Position numbers and translations under genes: made by a program. DNA of 64,000 nt, taken from contig NZ_QMEM01000002.1 of assembly GCF_003390915.1 (NCBI RefSeq), positions 124,001 to 188,000 of the forward strand, read 5' to 3'. How positions within the stretch are numbered: the stretch's first letter is position 1; each line of letters starts with the position of its first letter. Of this stretch, positions 35,757 through 46,100 are shown piece by piece. The notes beneath the pieces were generated by a model. It saw only the letters and a list, made by a program, of their open reading frames with translations, searched no databases and had not been told where the DNA came from. Origin of the DNA: Lewinella sp. IMCC34183. Lineage in GTDB: Bacteria > Bacteroidota > Bacteroidia > Chitinophagales > Saprospiraceae.

Positions 35757-36914
35757 CTAGCGGGTACCGAAGGTGTAGACCGTCGTGCTCTCGTAGATAT
35801 CGCCCGGCTCCAGGATGGTAGAGGGGAAGTCCTCGCTGTCCTGGTTCGGCGAATCGGGGAAGTGCTGGGTTTCCAGGCAGAAGCCGGTCCGGTAGGCGAT
35901 CGGCTGATCGCCCTTGCCGGTCAGGGTACCGTCGAGGAAGTTGCCGCTGTAAAACTGGATTCCGGGCTCGGTGGTCTTCACGTCTAGGGTCCGTCCGCTG
36001 CCGGGCTCGTAGACGAAGGCCGCCTCGTGCAGGCCGGAGCCGCTGGCGTCGAGTACGTAGTTGTGGTCGTAGCCCTTGCCCAGGGTCAGCTGCTCGTTGT
36101 CCTGGTCGATGCGGTCCCCGATGGGGGTGGCCGACTGGAAGTCGAAGGGCGTACCCTCCACGTCGCGCAGTTCCCCGATGGGGATGAGCGTCTCGTCGAC
36201 GGGGGTAAACTCGGCGGCGTTGATCGTCAGCTCGTGGCCGAGGATGTCTCCGCTGCCGGCCAGGTTGAAGTAGGCGTGGTTAGTCAGGTTGACGGGGGTC
36301 GCCTGGTCGGTGGTAGCCTCGTACTCCAGCGTCAGGGCGTTGTCGTTGTCGAGCCAGTAGCGTACCGTCACGTCCAGCTTGCCGGGGTAGCCCATCTCGC
36401 CATCGGGGCTGGTGCCGGTCAGCTCTACGCCCACACGGTCACTTTCCTCGAGGGCCCGCATCTGCCAGAGCTTGCGGTTGAAGCCCATATTGCCGCCGTG
36501 TAGGCTGTTGGGGCCGTCGTTGGTAGGCAATTGGTAGGTTTCCCCGTTGAGGGTGAATTGCCCCTTGGCGATGCGGTTGCCGTAGCGGCCGATGAGGGCA
36601 CCGAAGTAGGGGTTGTCGCCGGTGTAGCCGCTCAGGCTGTCGAAGCCCACCAGTACGTCCGCCAGTTGGCCGTCGCGGTCGGGCGCGTAGATGTGGGTGA
36701 TGATTCCGCCGTAGTTGATGACGCTGACGCGCATGCCATTCTCGTTCTCCAGGGTATACTGGGTCACCTCCCCTTCGTCGGTGCTGCCGAAGGCCGTCTC
36801 GGAGACGCTGAGGCCGGGCCCCTCGCTATCTCCGGTAGAACCGGTATCGGCGGTGTCGGCCGGGCCGCAGGCAAACAGGAGACAGAGGACCAAAAGGAAA
36901 AGACTGAATTTCAT
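35757..36914 (-). CDS. galM: Aldose 1-epimerase, lipoprotein form
   Basis: 385 residues. A lipoprotein signal ends at Cys16 (LLFAC), followed by a Ser/Asp/Gly linker and the galactose mutarotase fold. Key residues are His139 (NSLHGG), His213 (TNHAYFNL), and the catalytic Glu in GFCLETQHFPDSPNQ near residue 340. It interconverts alpha and beta anomers of aldoses; here it is exported and membrane-anchored, as in several Bacteroidota. The ATG at 36914 is chosen for the clean signal. It is the last gene of the carbohydrate block, 124 bp after the sulfatase. Confidence 0.94.
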   Translation of the reverse strand: MKFSLFLLVLCLLFACGPADTADTGSTGDSEGPGLSVSETAFGSTDEGEVTQYTLENENGMRVSVINYGGIITHIYAPDRDGQLADVLVGFDSLSGYTGDNPYFGALIGRYGNRIAKGQFTLNGETYQLPTNDGPNSLHGGNMGFNRKLWQMRALEESDRVGVELTGTSPDGEMGYPGKLDVTVRYWLDNDNALTLEYEATTDQATPVNLTNHAYFNLAGSGDILGHELTINAAEFTPVDETLIPIGELRDVEGTPFDFQSATPIGDRIDQDNEQLTLGKGYDHNYVLDASGSGLHEAAFVYEPGSGRTLDVKTTEPGIQFYSGNFLDGTLTGKGDQPIAYRTGFCLETQHFPDSPNQDSEDFPSTILEPGDIYESTTVYTFGTR

Positions 36915-37038
36915 GGCATGATGTTTTGACGGCGGCCGCGACCGCGGCTCAATAATAGTCATTTTTACAATTTTCAGGAATGCCAGCGTGCATTCGTGGC
37001 CAGCCGGACCCTCCCAAGCCGGGGGGACGGTTGCCGCC

Positions 37039-38739
37039 TCACTCCGACATGGATCTCCCGCCCAGGTCCACGTAGCCCACCGCCTCGGCCTTCTCCTGCC
37101 ACCGGGCCCTCAGCTCTTCCACTTTCTCCGGATATTCGGCGGCTAGGTCGTTGGTTTCGGTGAGGTCCTTCGAGAGATCGTAAAGCTCCCAGGGCTGGTC
37201 GGCCCAGCGTACCAGCTTCCAGTCGCCTACGCGGACGGCCTTCCCCCTGTCGTGTTGCCAGAACAGCACTTCGTGCGGCTCGCGGCGTTGCCCCTTGATG
37301 AGGGGCAGCAGGCTCTTGCCCTCCAGGGCGGGAATGTCGCGGTCGGCGTAGTCCATGGGGTACTCCGTGCCGGCGAGGTCGAGAAAGGTCGGCATCAGGT
37401 CGATGACGTGACCGGGAGCCCTGACCAGCGATCCCGCTTCGGCTTCCAGGCCGGCCGACCAGTGGACGATCATCGGGGTGGCGTTGCCGCCGTGGTACGA
37501 CCAGGCCTTCCAGAACCGGAAGGGGGTATTGGCCGCGCCGGCCCACGCCTGTCCGATACCGGCCATGGTGGTCTCCGGTCCGGGGTGTTCGTAGTGGTCA
37601 TCGGTGTATTCGATCGGCGTTCCGTCGTGGGTGAAGGCCGGCCGGTCGTAGCCCGGGTCGTACATCCGCTCGGGACTGGCACCGTTGTCGGCTAGGAAGA
37701 TGATGACGGTATTCTCGTACTCCCCGGTCGCCTTCAGCTTATCGATGAGGCGGCCCACCCCGGCGTCCAGGTGGTCCACCATGGCTGCGTGGACCTCCAT
37801 GTGTTCGCTCTCCCAGTTCTGGTCTTCCACATCGGGCCACTGCCGGTCGGATTCGTTGCCGCCGTCCGGACTTACGGAGGAGTCTATCAGCCCCATCTCC
37901 ACCATGCGGGCGTAGCGCTCCTCGCGCAGGGCGCCCCAGCCGGCGTCGTAGCGGCCTTTATACTTGGCGATATCCTCGGGCAGGGCGTGCAGCGGCCAGT
38001 GCGGTGCGGTGTGGGCCACGTAAAGGAAGAAGGGCTCCTCCTTTTCGGAAAACTGGTCGATAAGCAATTCCGCCTTGTCCGTGATGAAGTCGGTCATGTA
38101 GAAGTCCTCCCCGATCGAGTCGCGCAGCGGGGCGTCGTTGTGTACCAGACTGAAGGGGTTGAAGTAGTTCACCACTCCCCAGACGATGCCGTAGAATTCG
38201 TCGAAGCCCCGGTGATTGGGGTAGGTTTCCAGGTCGCCATAGACTTCCGGTCCGTTCTGGTTGGCCAGCCACTGCAGGTGTTCCTGGGGATCGGGCAGCG
38301 GCTCGGCGTGGGTCAGGTGCCACTTTCCGGACATGCCGGTCTGGTAGCCATCGGCTTCCAGGGCCTCCGCGGCCGTGACGCAGTTGAAGTTCATGCTGGG
38401 TCCGTTGGTCTGCAGTCCCACCTGGTGGGCGTAGAGTCCCGTGAGGAGGGACGCGCGGGTCGGGCAGCAGCGCGCGTTGTTGTAGAACTGCGTCATCCGG
38501 ATACCGTCGGCGGCCAGGGCGTCGATGTTCGGCGTATTGATCTCGCCGCCGTAACAGCCGATATCCGAGTAGCCGAGGTCGTCGGCCATGATGACCACGA
38601 TGTTGGGGCGGTCGTCCGGGGCCGGTGTCCCGTCGGCCGTCACACCGGTTCCGGGCGAGCGGCCACAACCGGCCAGTAGCAGCAGGGACAGAAAACAGGC
38701 CAGCGAAACGCCCGCGGAAGGTGTTGGGTAAGGTTGCAT
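37039..38739 (-). CDS. Sulfatase (formylglycine-dependent), lipoprotein
   Basis: 566 residues with a lipoprotein signal ending at Cys25 (LLAGC). The metal-site start MADDLGYSDI (Asp53, Asp54) and the C-x-P-x-R motif with Cys91 (CCPTRASLLTG) mark a type-I sulfatase, whose Cys is converted to formylglycine. Other blocks include GKWHL and DNGASPE. It removes sulfate esters from polysaccharides or small substrates; the family cannot be resolved further. A maturation enzyme is not in the window. In a marine saprophyte it may act on algal sulfated glycans, together with the GH2, epimerase and isomerase-like genes. Confidence 0.94.
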   Translation of the reverse strand: MQPYPTPSAGVSLACFLSLLLLAGCGRSPGTGVTADGTPAPDDRPNIVVIMADDLGYSDIGCYGGEINTPNIDALAADGIRMTQFYNNARCCPTRASLLTGLYAHQVGLQTNGPSMNFNCVTAAEALEADGYQTGMSGKWHLTHAEPLPDPQEHLQWLANQNGPEVYGDLETYPNHRGFDEFYGIVWGVVNYFNPFSLVHNDAPLRDSIGEDFYMTDFITDKAELLIDQFSEKEEPFFLYVAHTAPHWPLHALPEDIAKYKGRYDAGWGALREERYARMVEMGLIDSSVSPDGGNESDRQWPDVEDQNWESEHMEVHAAMVDHLDAGVGRLIDKLKATGEYENTVIIFLADNGASPERMYDPGYDRPAFTHDGTPIEYTDDHYEHPGPETTMAGIGQAWAGAANTPFRFWKAWSYHGGNATPMIVHWSAGLEAEAGSLVRAPGHVIDLMPTFLDLAGTEYPMDYADRDIPALEGKSLLPLIKGQRREPHEVLFWQHDRGKAVRVGDWKLVRWADQPWELYDLSKDLTETNDLAAEYPEKVEELRARWQEKAEAVGYVDLGGRSMSE

Positions 38740-38949
38740 CGGGTATAAATATACTAAATCGATTAAGCAAACCTACGGCGGAAGTCATACGCGTTTATCC
38801 GAGCGGCGGCGCGCGGGTGCGGTGTGGCTACCGGGGGCGGCTGCCACCGGTTCCTTCCGGCAGGCTACGGAGAGCTGCCGTATCAACTTCAGCGGGTAAC
38901 GCTCGATTGGCAGGGAGCCAGCTACCGGCACCCGGGGACTGGGAGCAGC

Positions 38950-39993
38950 TTACCTGGCCTGCGCCAGCGCCTCGCGACAGAACTCCAGGCAGCGGGCAAC
39001 CTCCTGTACGGCATCGGACCCCTCGGGTACCTCGTACTCCAGCTCCACGGTGGCTGGGAAGTTGTACTTGCCGCGCCGCATCAGGTCGAGCATTTCCGCG
39101 ATGGGGGTATCGCCCTCACCCCACGGCAGGTTCTGCTGCCCGTGGGCGGGGGTGGTCCGGTCCTTGGTGTGCATGCTGGCGATACTGGCGTGTTTACTGC
39201 GCATGAGTTCGAGCGGATCGTAGCCGGCGGCCACGTAGTGGCCGGCATCGAAGTTCAGGGCATTGGCGGCACTCTGCCGCAGTGCCGTGTCCCAGAAGTC
39301 AGGCGTCTGCTGGGTGTGGCCGTGGTAGGCAACGCGCACGCCGTGCTTGCGGGCCATCTCACCCAGCTTGGCGGTCCAGGCGTCGTCGCCCGGGTGCTCC
39401 AGGGTCACGTGGCTGGCGCCGAGCGTTTTGGCGGCGCGCAGGCCGTAGTCGATCTCGGCGTCGGAGTTATTCTTCCCGAATGCACTGGGCTTGAACCCAT
39501 AGATGCTTACGCCGGCGTCGGCGTACATCCGCCGCAGCTGGCGGAATTTCTTCATGTCCGCGCCGGCCCGCCACACGGCCACCGCCCGCTGGTGGTCTTC
39601 CAGCGCGGCGCGCATTTCTTCCAGCTCGGCCTTTTCCGTATCGGAGAGCTCGCCGTCGCGCTGCTTGCGCATCATTCCGTACATCTTGCCGCGGTCCACG
39701 GAACTCTCGGGGGCCCCGGCGAAGGATTCGGCCGGTTCGCCCATTAGCTCGATGGCACTGATGCCGGCGTCGGTGACGTACCCCAGGGTAGCCTCGGCGC
39801 TCTGGTCAGGCATACTGCGGAAGGAGTAGGTGATCGTGCCGATCTGTACGCCGTTGATCACCGAGTTCGGCTTGTTGTAGTAGCGCAGGATGGCCGGCGC
39901 GGCGTGTACGGCCGGCGTGGCGATGAGGAGTCCGCCGGCGACGGCCGAGGTAGTGCGGAGAAACTGGCGGCGGGTGGTTGCTTTCGTTTGCAT
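38950..39993 (-). CDS. Sugar phosphate isomerase/epimerase-like TIM-barrel protein with Tat signal
   Basis: 347 residues. The start carries a Tat-type signal (TTRRQFLRTTSAVAGG) ending near VHAA. The rest is an AP-endonuclease-2/xylose isomerase-like TIM barrel: GISAIELMG, VSIYGFKPS, HVTLEHPGDD, VAYHGHTQQT and FDAGHYVAAG contain the metal-binding Glu, Asp and His pattern. Such proteins are common in sugar-degrading loci of Bacteroidota, but the substrate is unknown. It is 31 bp after the PQQ-dehydrogenase gene and most likely in the same operon. Confidence 0.93.
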   Translation of the reverse strand: MQTKATTRRQFLRTTSAVAGGLLIATPAVHAAPAILRYYNKPNSVINGVQIGTITYSFRSMPDQSAEATLGYVTDAGISAIELMGEPAESFAGAPESSVDRGKMYGMMRKQRDGELSDTEKAELEEMRAALEDHQRAVAVWRAGADMKKFRQLRRMYADAGVSIYGFKPSAFGKNNSDAEIDYGLRAAKTLGASHVTLEHPGDDAWTAKLGEMARKHGVRVAYHGHTQQTPDFWDTALRQSAANALNFDAGHYVAAGYDPLELMRSKHASIASMHTKDRTTPAHGQQNLPWGEGDTPIAEMLDLMRRGKYNFPATVELEYEVPEGSDAVQEVARCLEFCREALAQAR

Positions 39994-40024
39994 GATCGTG
40001 TATTGGTACGTGCCGGGCGGTAGC

Positions 40025-42895
40025 CTACCGCGACAGTTGGTTGGTATTCATAAATTCGATCCCCTGCAGTTCTACGAGGATCTGCCCCTGCTTGGCCTCG
40101 GGGTTCCGCACCACGAAGTATACGTCGTGCATTCCCGTGGCCCCGTCCACCGGCACGGTGAACGTAGGACGGAACTGGTCGCGGATGCTCCAGATGTTGG
40201 GTTCGGGGCCTTTCTTGCCACCCGCCTCCCAGGCCGCGAGAATCTTCGTCAGTTCGGCCCGCAGATCCACCTCCTGGTGGGCCACCCGCTCGGTGGTGCC
40301 GAGCAGGTCGCCGTCGGGGGAATCCAGGCGCACCTCGATCGTACCGCCGGCCGCACCGCTGCGGTTATTCGCCTCCGCGCCGATCACGATCGCGCTGATG
40401 CCCGTCAGGTCCAGATTCTGGTAGGCGACGTAGCCGCCATCCTCGACCACGTTGAAGGAGCGGCCGGGCGTGGTCAGCAACTGGGTGCCCTGTTGCTCGT
40501 CGGGGGCTTCCACGTTAAGTTTCGGATTGCGGAGGGGGATGATCTTCTCGGCCGTCAGCGGCGACAGGCTACCCGTACCGCGGTCGGTATAGGCGGCGCG
40601 CAGCAGGTAGCTTCCCTTGCCGTTCTCCCGCTCCGGTACCCGGGTGACGTAAGTGCCCGAAAGGGGAACGCGCTGCTGATCGGGGCCCGGGCCGGTCAGG
40701 CTCAGGATGTAGTCGACCATCTTGCCAGCATCGCGCTCGGACAGGTCCGGGTGGGCGCTCATAGCGTGATCGCCCCACAGGCCGACGCTGCCTTCGATAA
40801 TGCGCTTTACGATCACCGGCTTCTGGCCGGGGTCACCGGCGTACTTTTCGGCTACGGCCTGGTAGCTGGGCCCCACGGAGGACACATCCACACGGTGGCA
40901 GGAAAGGCAGTCGCTCTCATTGATCAGGCTCTTGCCCTGGGCGAAAATGGCCCACTCGTCGCTGCTCACGTGGTTCTGTGCGATCGCGATGGGATCGTAG
41001 CCCTCGGGAGCGTAGTCGAAGTTTACGGCCACCGCCTCGGCGGGAATGGATCCGTCGGCTACCGAGCCGTCCTCGGGGTCGGCCACCTGGATGTCGTACC
41101 GGAGCTCGCTGCCGGGAAAGAAGAAGGACCGGTTGCCCTCCGCGATGGCGATGTCCACTTCCGGGGGCGCATTGCCGGCCAGGATCGTAAAGGACTGTTG
41201 ATTGGTATTGCCGGCGGCATCGGTGACGGTCAGGTCGGCGGTATAGGTACCCTCCTCGTCAAGGGTTACGCTCGGGTTGGCGTCGTCAAAGGTTTCGGAG
41301 TAGCCGTTGTCGGAGGTGACCGTCCAGCGGTACTCCAGATCGTCCTTATCGTAGTCCTCGGTGCCCTCGGAGGACAGCTGTACGGTCAGCGGTAGGGCAC
41401 CGGCGGTCCGGTCGGCACTCGCCGCCACCACGGGGGCCCGGTTGCCGCCGTTGTATTCGATACGCTTTATCTGGGCGTTCTCGTTGCCCCGGAACCAGGC
41501 CGAGCCGTACTCGAGTACGTAGAGGCGTCCGTCGGGGCTGAACTGCATATCGATAGCGCTGGAGAAGTTTTCGCCGGGCAGGAAGGGCTCCATACCGACG
41601 TAGTCTCCGTTCTCATCCATCTCCACTGCCATGATCCAGCCGCGCATGAATTCCACGGCCAGCCACTTGCCTTCGTAGTAGCTGGGAAAGCGGTATTCGG
41701 AATCGGCGAAGTCGGCCTGCCGGTACACCGGTCCTCCCGTAGCGCTGCGGCCCGAACTACCCATCAGGGGGAAGTCCTCGGAGTAGGAGTACGGATACCA
41801 GATGAAGGCGGGTACGGGCTTGGGGAGCTCGGTCAGGCCGTCGTTGTTGGGGGAGGTATTGACGACATTGTTGACGTCGAAGGGTCCGCTGACCGAGTCG
41901 GTAGCGTAGTCGTAGTCCGTGTACGGAATATTGTCGCCGATAAAGTAGGGCCACCCGTGGAAGCTCGCTTCCTTGGCCTGGTTGAACTCGTCGTAGCCCC
42001 GCGGACCGTAGCGGCTGTCCTCGCTGGCGTCGGGGCCTACCTCGCCCCAGTAGATGTAGCCGGTTTCACTGTCGACGCTCACGCGCCAGGGGTTCCGGTG
42101 CCCCATGGTATAGATCTCTGGGCGGGTGCCCTCGGTGCCCTCCGGGAAGAGATTGCCTTCCGGTATGGTGTAGCTGCCATCGTCTTCGGGGTGGATGCGC
42201 AGGATCTTGCCGCGCAGGTCGTTGGTGTTGCCGGCGGTGCGCTGGTCGTCGGAGTTTTCGTGACCGGGCCGCTCGTCCAGGTTGGACGTACCGATCGGCG
42301 GGTTGGCGGTGTTGTTGCCCACGGTCAGGTACAGGTTACCGCTAGCATCGAAGGTGATCCCGCCGCCCGTATGGCAGCAGACCTCGCGCTGGGCCGCGTA
42401 CTCCAGTACGACCTTCTCGCTGTCCAGCTGCAGCGCGTCGCCGTCGAAGGTGAAGCGCGACAGCACGTGCTTCGGCTCGTCGGGGTCGGCGTATAGCATG
42501 TATACCCAGTGGTTCTCCGCGTAGTCGGGGTCGGCCGCGACGCCCATCAGGCCTTCCTCAGCGGGCCGGGTAGCCCCCTCCTTGTTGGTGTATATGGTAT
42601 TTACGGGGATCGTTCCCACGGTCCGCATTTCCCGCTGCGCCGCGTTAAAGGTCTTTACCCCGCCCTTGCGCTCCACGATCATCATCTCATCTGGGGTGAG
42701 GAAGGTGAAGGCCATCGGCTCGTCCAGGCTACCGGGCTCGCTCAGGACCGTCGTAGTGAAGCGGTTCTCCTCGGGCAGGGTACCGTCATCGACGCCTGCC
42801 TGTGGGTCCGACTGACAGGATGTGATGATCCCCAACGTACCGATACACAGGAGTAGCCGGAGGGAAGTTAGACGAAGGAGGGGTGTGGGGGTCAT
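40025..42895 (-). CDS. PQQ-dependent sugar dehydrogenase-like lipoprotein with PKD, cytochrome c and C-terminal carbohydrate-binding-like domains
   Basis: 956 residues. A lipoprotein signal ends at Cys27 (ITSC). Residues ~45-480 form the six-blade GSDH propeller (FTFLTPDEMMIVERKGG, EEGLMGVAADPDY, GRDNPWR-like HRNPWRVSVD). A PKD domain follows at ~500-575, then a cytochrome c with CLSCH at Cys663-His667 and a C-terminal beta-rich domain (about residues 790-950, with DLTGISAIVIGAEANN) like a carbohydrate-binding module. Likely an electron-transfer chain in one protein: sugar or alcohol oxidation passed to heme. The PQQ site and substrate are not proven. Head gene of the carbohydrate operon. Confidence 0.93.
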   Translation of the reverse strand: MTPTPLLRLTSLRLLLCIGTLGIITSCQSDPQAGVDDGTLPEENRFTTTVLSEPGSLDEPMAFTFLTPDEMMIVERKGGVKTFNAAQREMRTVGTIPVNTIYTNKEGATRPAEEGLMGVAADPDYAENHWVYMLYADPDEPKHVLSRFTFDGDALQLDSEKVVLEYAAQREVCCHTGGGITFDASGNLYLTVGNNTANPPIGTSNLDERPGHENSDDQRTAGNTNDLRGKILRIHPEDDGSYTIPEGNLFPEGTEGTRPEIYTMGHRNPWRVSVDSETGYIYWGEVGPDASEDSRYGPRGYDEFNQAKEASFHGWPYFIGDNIPYTDYDYATDSVSGPFDVNNVVNTSPNNDGLTELPKPVPAFIWYPYSYSEDFPLMGSSGRSATGGPVYRQADFADSEYRFPSYYEGKWLAVEFMRGWIMAVEMDENGDYVGMEPFLPGENFSSAIDMQFSPDGRLYVLEYGSAWFRGNENAQIKRIEYNGGNRAPVVAASADRTAGALPLTVQLSSEGTEDYDKDDLEYRWTVTSDNGYSETFDDANPSVTLDEEGTYTADLTVTDAAGNTNQQSFTILAGNAPPEVDIAIAEGNRSFFFPGSELRYDIQVADPEDGSVADGSIPAEAVAVNFDYAPEGYDPIAIAQNHVSSDEWAIFAQGKSLINESDCLSCHRVDVSSVGPSYQAVAEKYAGDPGQKPVIVKRIIEGSVGLWGDHAMSAHPDLSERDAGKMVDYILSLTGPGPDQQRVPLSGTYVTRVPERENGKGSYLLRAAYTDRGTGSLSPLTAEKIIPLRNPKLNVEAPDEQQGTQLLTTPGRSFNVVEDGGYVAYQNLDLTGISAIVIGAEANNRSGAAGGTIEVRLDSPDGDLLGTTERVAHQEVDLRAELTKILAAWEAGGKKGPEPNIWSIRDQFRPTFTVPVDGATGMHDVYFVVRNPEAKQGQILVELQGIEFMNTNQLSR

Positions 42896-43023
42896 GCTTG
42901 CTTGATCGAGGTTAGTCGTATCCGGTAAATTGTGACCGGCTACGGCGGACCAAGATAACTAAGTTCCCCCGCTGTGCAATTACCCGGTTACACCCGGAGG
43001 TCGCCGGGGAGTACCCAAACACG

Positions 43024-43064
43024 GAGGCTCCGGGAGCGCCCTGTGGCGGTCATCCCGAAGCCTC
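43024..43064 (-). terminator. Long-stem hairpin after giant gene 2
   Basis: Read on the minus strand the stem is GAGGCT-T-CGGGA against TCCCG-G-AGCCTC: 11 Watson-Crick pairs plus one G-U around a 17-nt loop. It starts 37 bp after the giant-gene stop and is followed by GTGTTTGG, a short T-run. A good terminator candidate for the 15.5-kb gene. Confidence 0.55.
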
Positions 43065-43101
43065 TGCGTTACGGCCTGCCGCCGCACCTGCGTGTACCGC
43101 C

Positions 43102-46100
43102 CTACCGTACGAGCGTGAGGTAGCCGGTGTGCGACATCCGTCCGTTCGCGTTGCGCATCCCGATCCAGGGCTTGCCGCCCCGGAACTCCGCCCGGTGGAC
43201 GCGCCAGACGTAGGTGCCGGCCATCATCGGCTTGCCCTGGTAGGTTCCGTCCCAGTGCTCGGTGGGACTGCCGCGCTCGTCGAGTTCCATCGACTCCCAG
43301 ACCAGCTGCCCGGTACGGGTGTAGATCGCGATGTAGTAGTCGGTAAGGTTCAGTCCCTTCGGCTTGAAGATGTCCTGCTCCGCGATGGTGTTGTCCACGG
43401 GGGTCAGGATGTTCGGGATGTACAGGCCGCCGTACTCGTCCAGGTCGAGCGGAAGCGCCAGGGAATCAACACAGCCGAACTCGTTTTCGACCCAGTGCTT
43501 GACCGTGGTGCCCTCCGGCGACTCGAAGTCGTGGGTGGGGTTGCGCAGGTCGCTGAACTGGCCGTCGCCGAAGTCCCATCCGAACACGACCGCATCCTCG
43601 CTGGCCAGGCTCTCGAAGGTCAGCCGCGACGTGCCGCCGACCTGGTCCTCGACGTAGTCGAAGTCCGCCGTCGGGGTGGGCAGAACCGTCACGATGTTCT
43701 CCACCGTCAGGGTATCCGTACAGCCGATGGCGTTACCGGCCACGAGTTGTACGCTGTAGTTGCCGCTGCGGGAGAAGGAACGCTCCAGCTCGGCGACGTC
43801 GGCAGTATAGCCGTCCGAGAATTCCCAGTCGAAGTAGTCCGACCATGAGCTCCCGTTGACGAAGGGCAGCGTCAGGGGGCCGCAGACCACCGTATCCAGG
43901 ACGTCCAGGGCCGCGACCGGCGGCTCGTAGACCGTGAATTCCAGGGCCTCGGTGGTCGAGCAGCCGTAGTCGCTGGTCGCCGTCAGGTTTACGGAGTAGG
44001 TGCCGCGCTCGTCGTACAGTACGGCTACTTCTTCCAGGTCGGAGGTCTGCCCGTTACCGAAGTCCCAGCTGTAGTCCACGGCCCCGCGGGAGTCATTGTT
44101 GAAATATACTTCCTGGGGTATGGCACAGGCATCAAAGGGCTCGGCCACGAAGGCGGCTTCGGGTACGCCGTGGACCCGGATGGGCACCGTGACGACGCCC
44201 GTACCGCAGCCGGCACGGCCCTCGGTGCGCAGGGTCACCGTGTAGTCACCCGGCGTGTCGTACACGTGGGTACCGGGCTGGACCTCCGTCGAGGTGGTGC
44301 CGTCGCCGAAGTCCCAGAAGTAGGGACCGTCACCCGTGGAGGTGTTGGTAAGTTCAACCGGCAGCGGGGCACAACCCTCGTAGGTGTCGGCGGTGAAGGA
44401 GGCGGTAGGACCACCACCCACCGTAAGTTCGGTGGTATAGGTGGCGGGACAGTCACCGGCTACCGACGTGCCCGTCAGGGTGACCGTATAGGTACCCGGG
44501 GCGGGGAAGGTATGCGAAGGATTCTCCTCACCGGCCGCGGTAGTACCATCGCCGAAATCCCACCGTAGGTCCGTCATGCGGTTGGCCTGTGCCGTGAAGG
44601 TCACGGTTTCGCTGACGCATTCCCCCCCGTCGGTGGTGAAGGAGAGCTCCGGCTCCGGATATACGAACACCGGCATGCGGGAGGTACTGCTGCCACAGGC
44701 GTTGGTGGCGGTCAGGACAACGAAGTACTTCCGGACGGTGGCGTCGGGATTCGCGAAGGCGTGGCGCGGGGAGTCCTCCAGGGAGGTGGTGCCGTCGCCG
44801 AAGTCCCACCGGTAGGTGGTCGCATCGCGGGCGTCGGTCATGTTGGTGAAGGTGATTTCCTCACCCGGACAAGCCTTATCCATGTCCGCCATGAAACGGG
44901 TGAAGGGCGCCGGTGTCACGTTGACCTCGCGGATCACGGTCGTGGTGCAGCCCTGGTCCGAAGTAGTGGTCAGCGTCACCGTTCGCGTACCGGTAAAGGT
45001 GAAGGTCGGGTTTTCCTCCTCCGAGGTGCGCCCGTCGGAAAGCTCCCACAGGAAGCTTACCGCGTGGGCACCCCGGTGCGTAAGCTGGGTCGGTTGACCC
45101 TGGCAGATGGTCGCGGGCAGCTCGATGGCGGGGCGCGGCCGGGGCCACACGTGGACGGTGAACGTCCGCTCGGTGGTGCAGCTGCCCCCCGCTTCGCGGT
45201 AGTGGTAGGTGAGTTCGTGATCGCCCGGGCCGGCTAACTCGGCGCTGAAGACACCGGAGGTGTCGGTCACTCCGGTTCCGGTATACCAGCCTCCCGCGGG
45301 CGAGCCCACGGTAAGGGGGAAGGCGGTCTCGCTCTCACACATCTCCAGTTCGGTGGCGGTGAGGGTCACGTAGGAGAGGTCAATGACGTGAATCTCCCGG
45401 CGCGCCACCGTTTCACAGGCGCCCGAAGTGTATACGTACTCCACGGTCGTAGTGCCGGCTCCGGCTGCGGCGGGGTCAAAGGTGCCGTCGGCGGTAATCA
45501 CCCCGGCGCGGCCGAGGGCATCACGCCACTGGCCCCCGGCGGGGGTCGGCGTGGTCAGCGTGAAGGGACCGTCTTCCGTACAAACGGTGTCGCGCGGCCC
45601 CAGGTCGATGACCGGCATGGTATCGATCACGAAGCTGTCCTCCAAGCGGGTCTCCCCGCAGGCGGTGTAAATGTTCACGCCGTACCGGAAGGTGCCCGCA
45701 CCCCGGTAGCCCACATCGGCGGGGAACAGTTCCGTGGAGGTCGGCCGGTCGCTGCCGGGGAAGTCCCACCGGACGCTGTCGGCCACCGTACCGTCGTAGT
45801 CGATACCGGGCGTGATCAGCTGGTCGCCGCAGTACTCCGTAAGGTCCGCCAGCGTGGGCTGCGGAGTCGGACGGGCCGTGAGGGTGTCGCGCCACACGGA
45901 GATGCCGCAGGCCGGGCTAGAGGCCGTCAGAGTCACCACGTAGGTGCCCGCGGTCGTAAACTCGAAGTTCGGCTCCCGCGCCGTACGGTCGAAGGCGGTG
46001 ACGCCCGGTCCGGCCACGGTCCAGTCGAAGGTCAGGTCGTCGCCGGTGGTCCGGTTGGTCACCGGTACCGCGAAGGGCAGGGCACAGTTGAGACTGCTGT

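Noticed and set aside
42896-43101. Possible extra gene between the PQQ dehydrogenase and giant gene 2
   Set aside because: No open frame with coding character; it contains the hairpin at 43024-43064 and otherwise nothing recognised.
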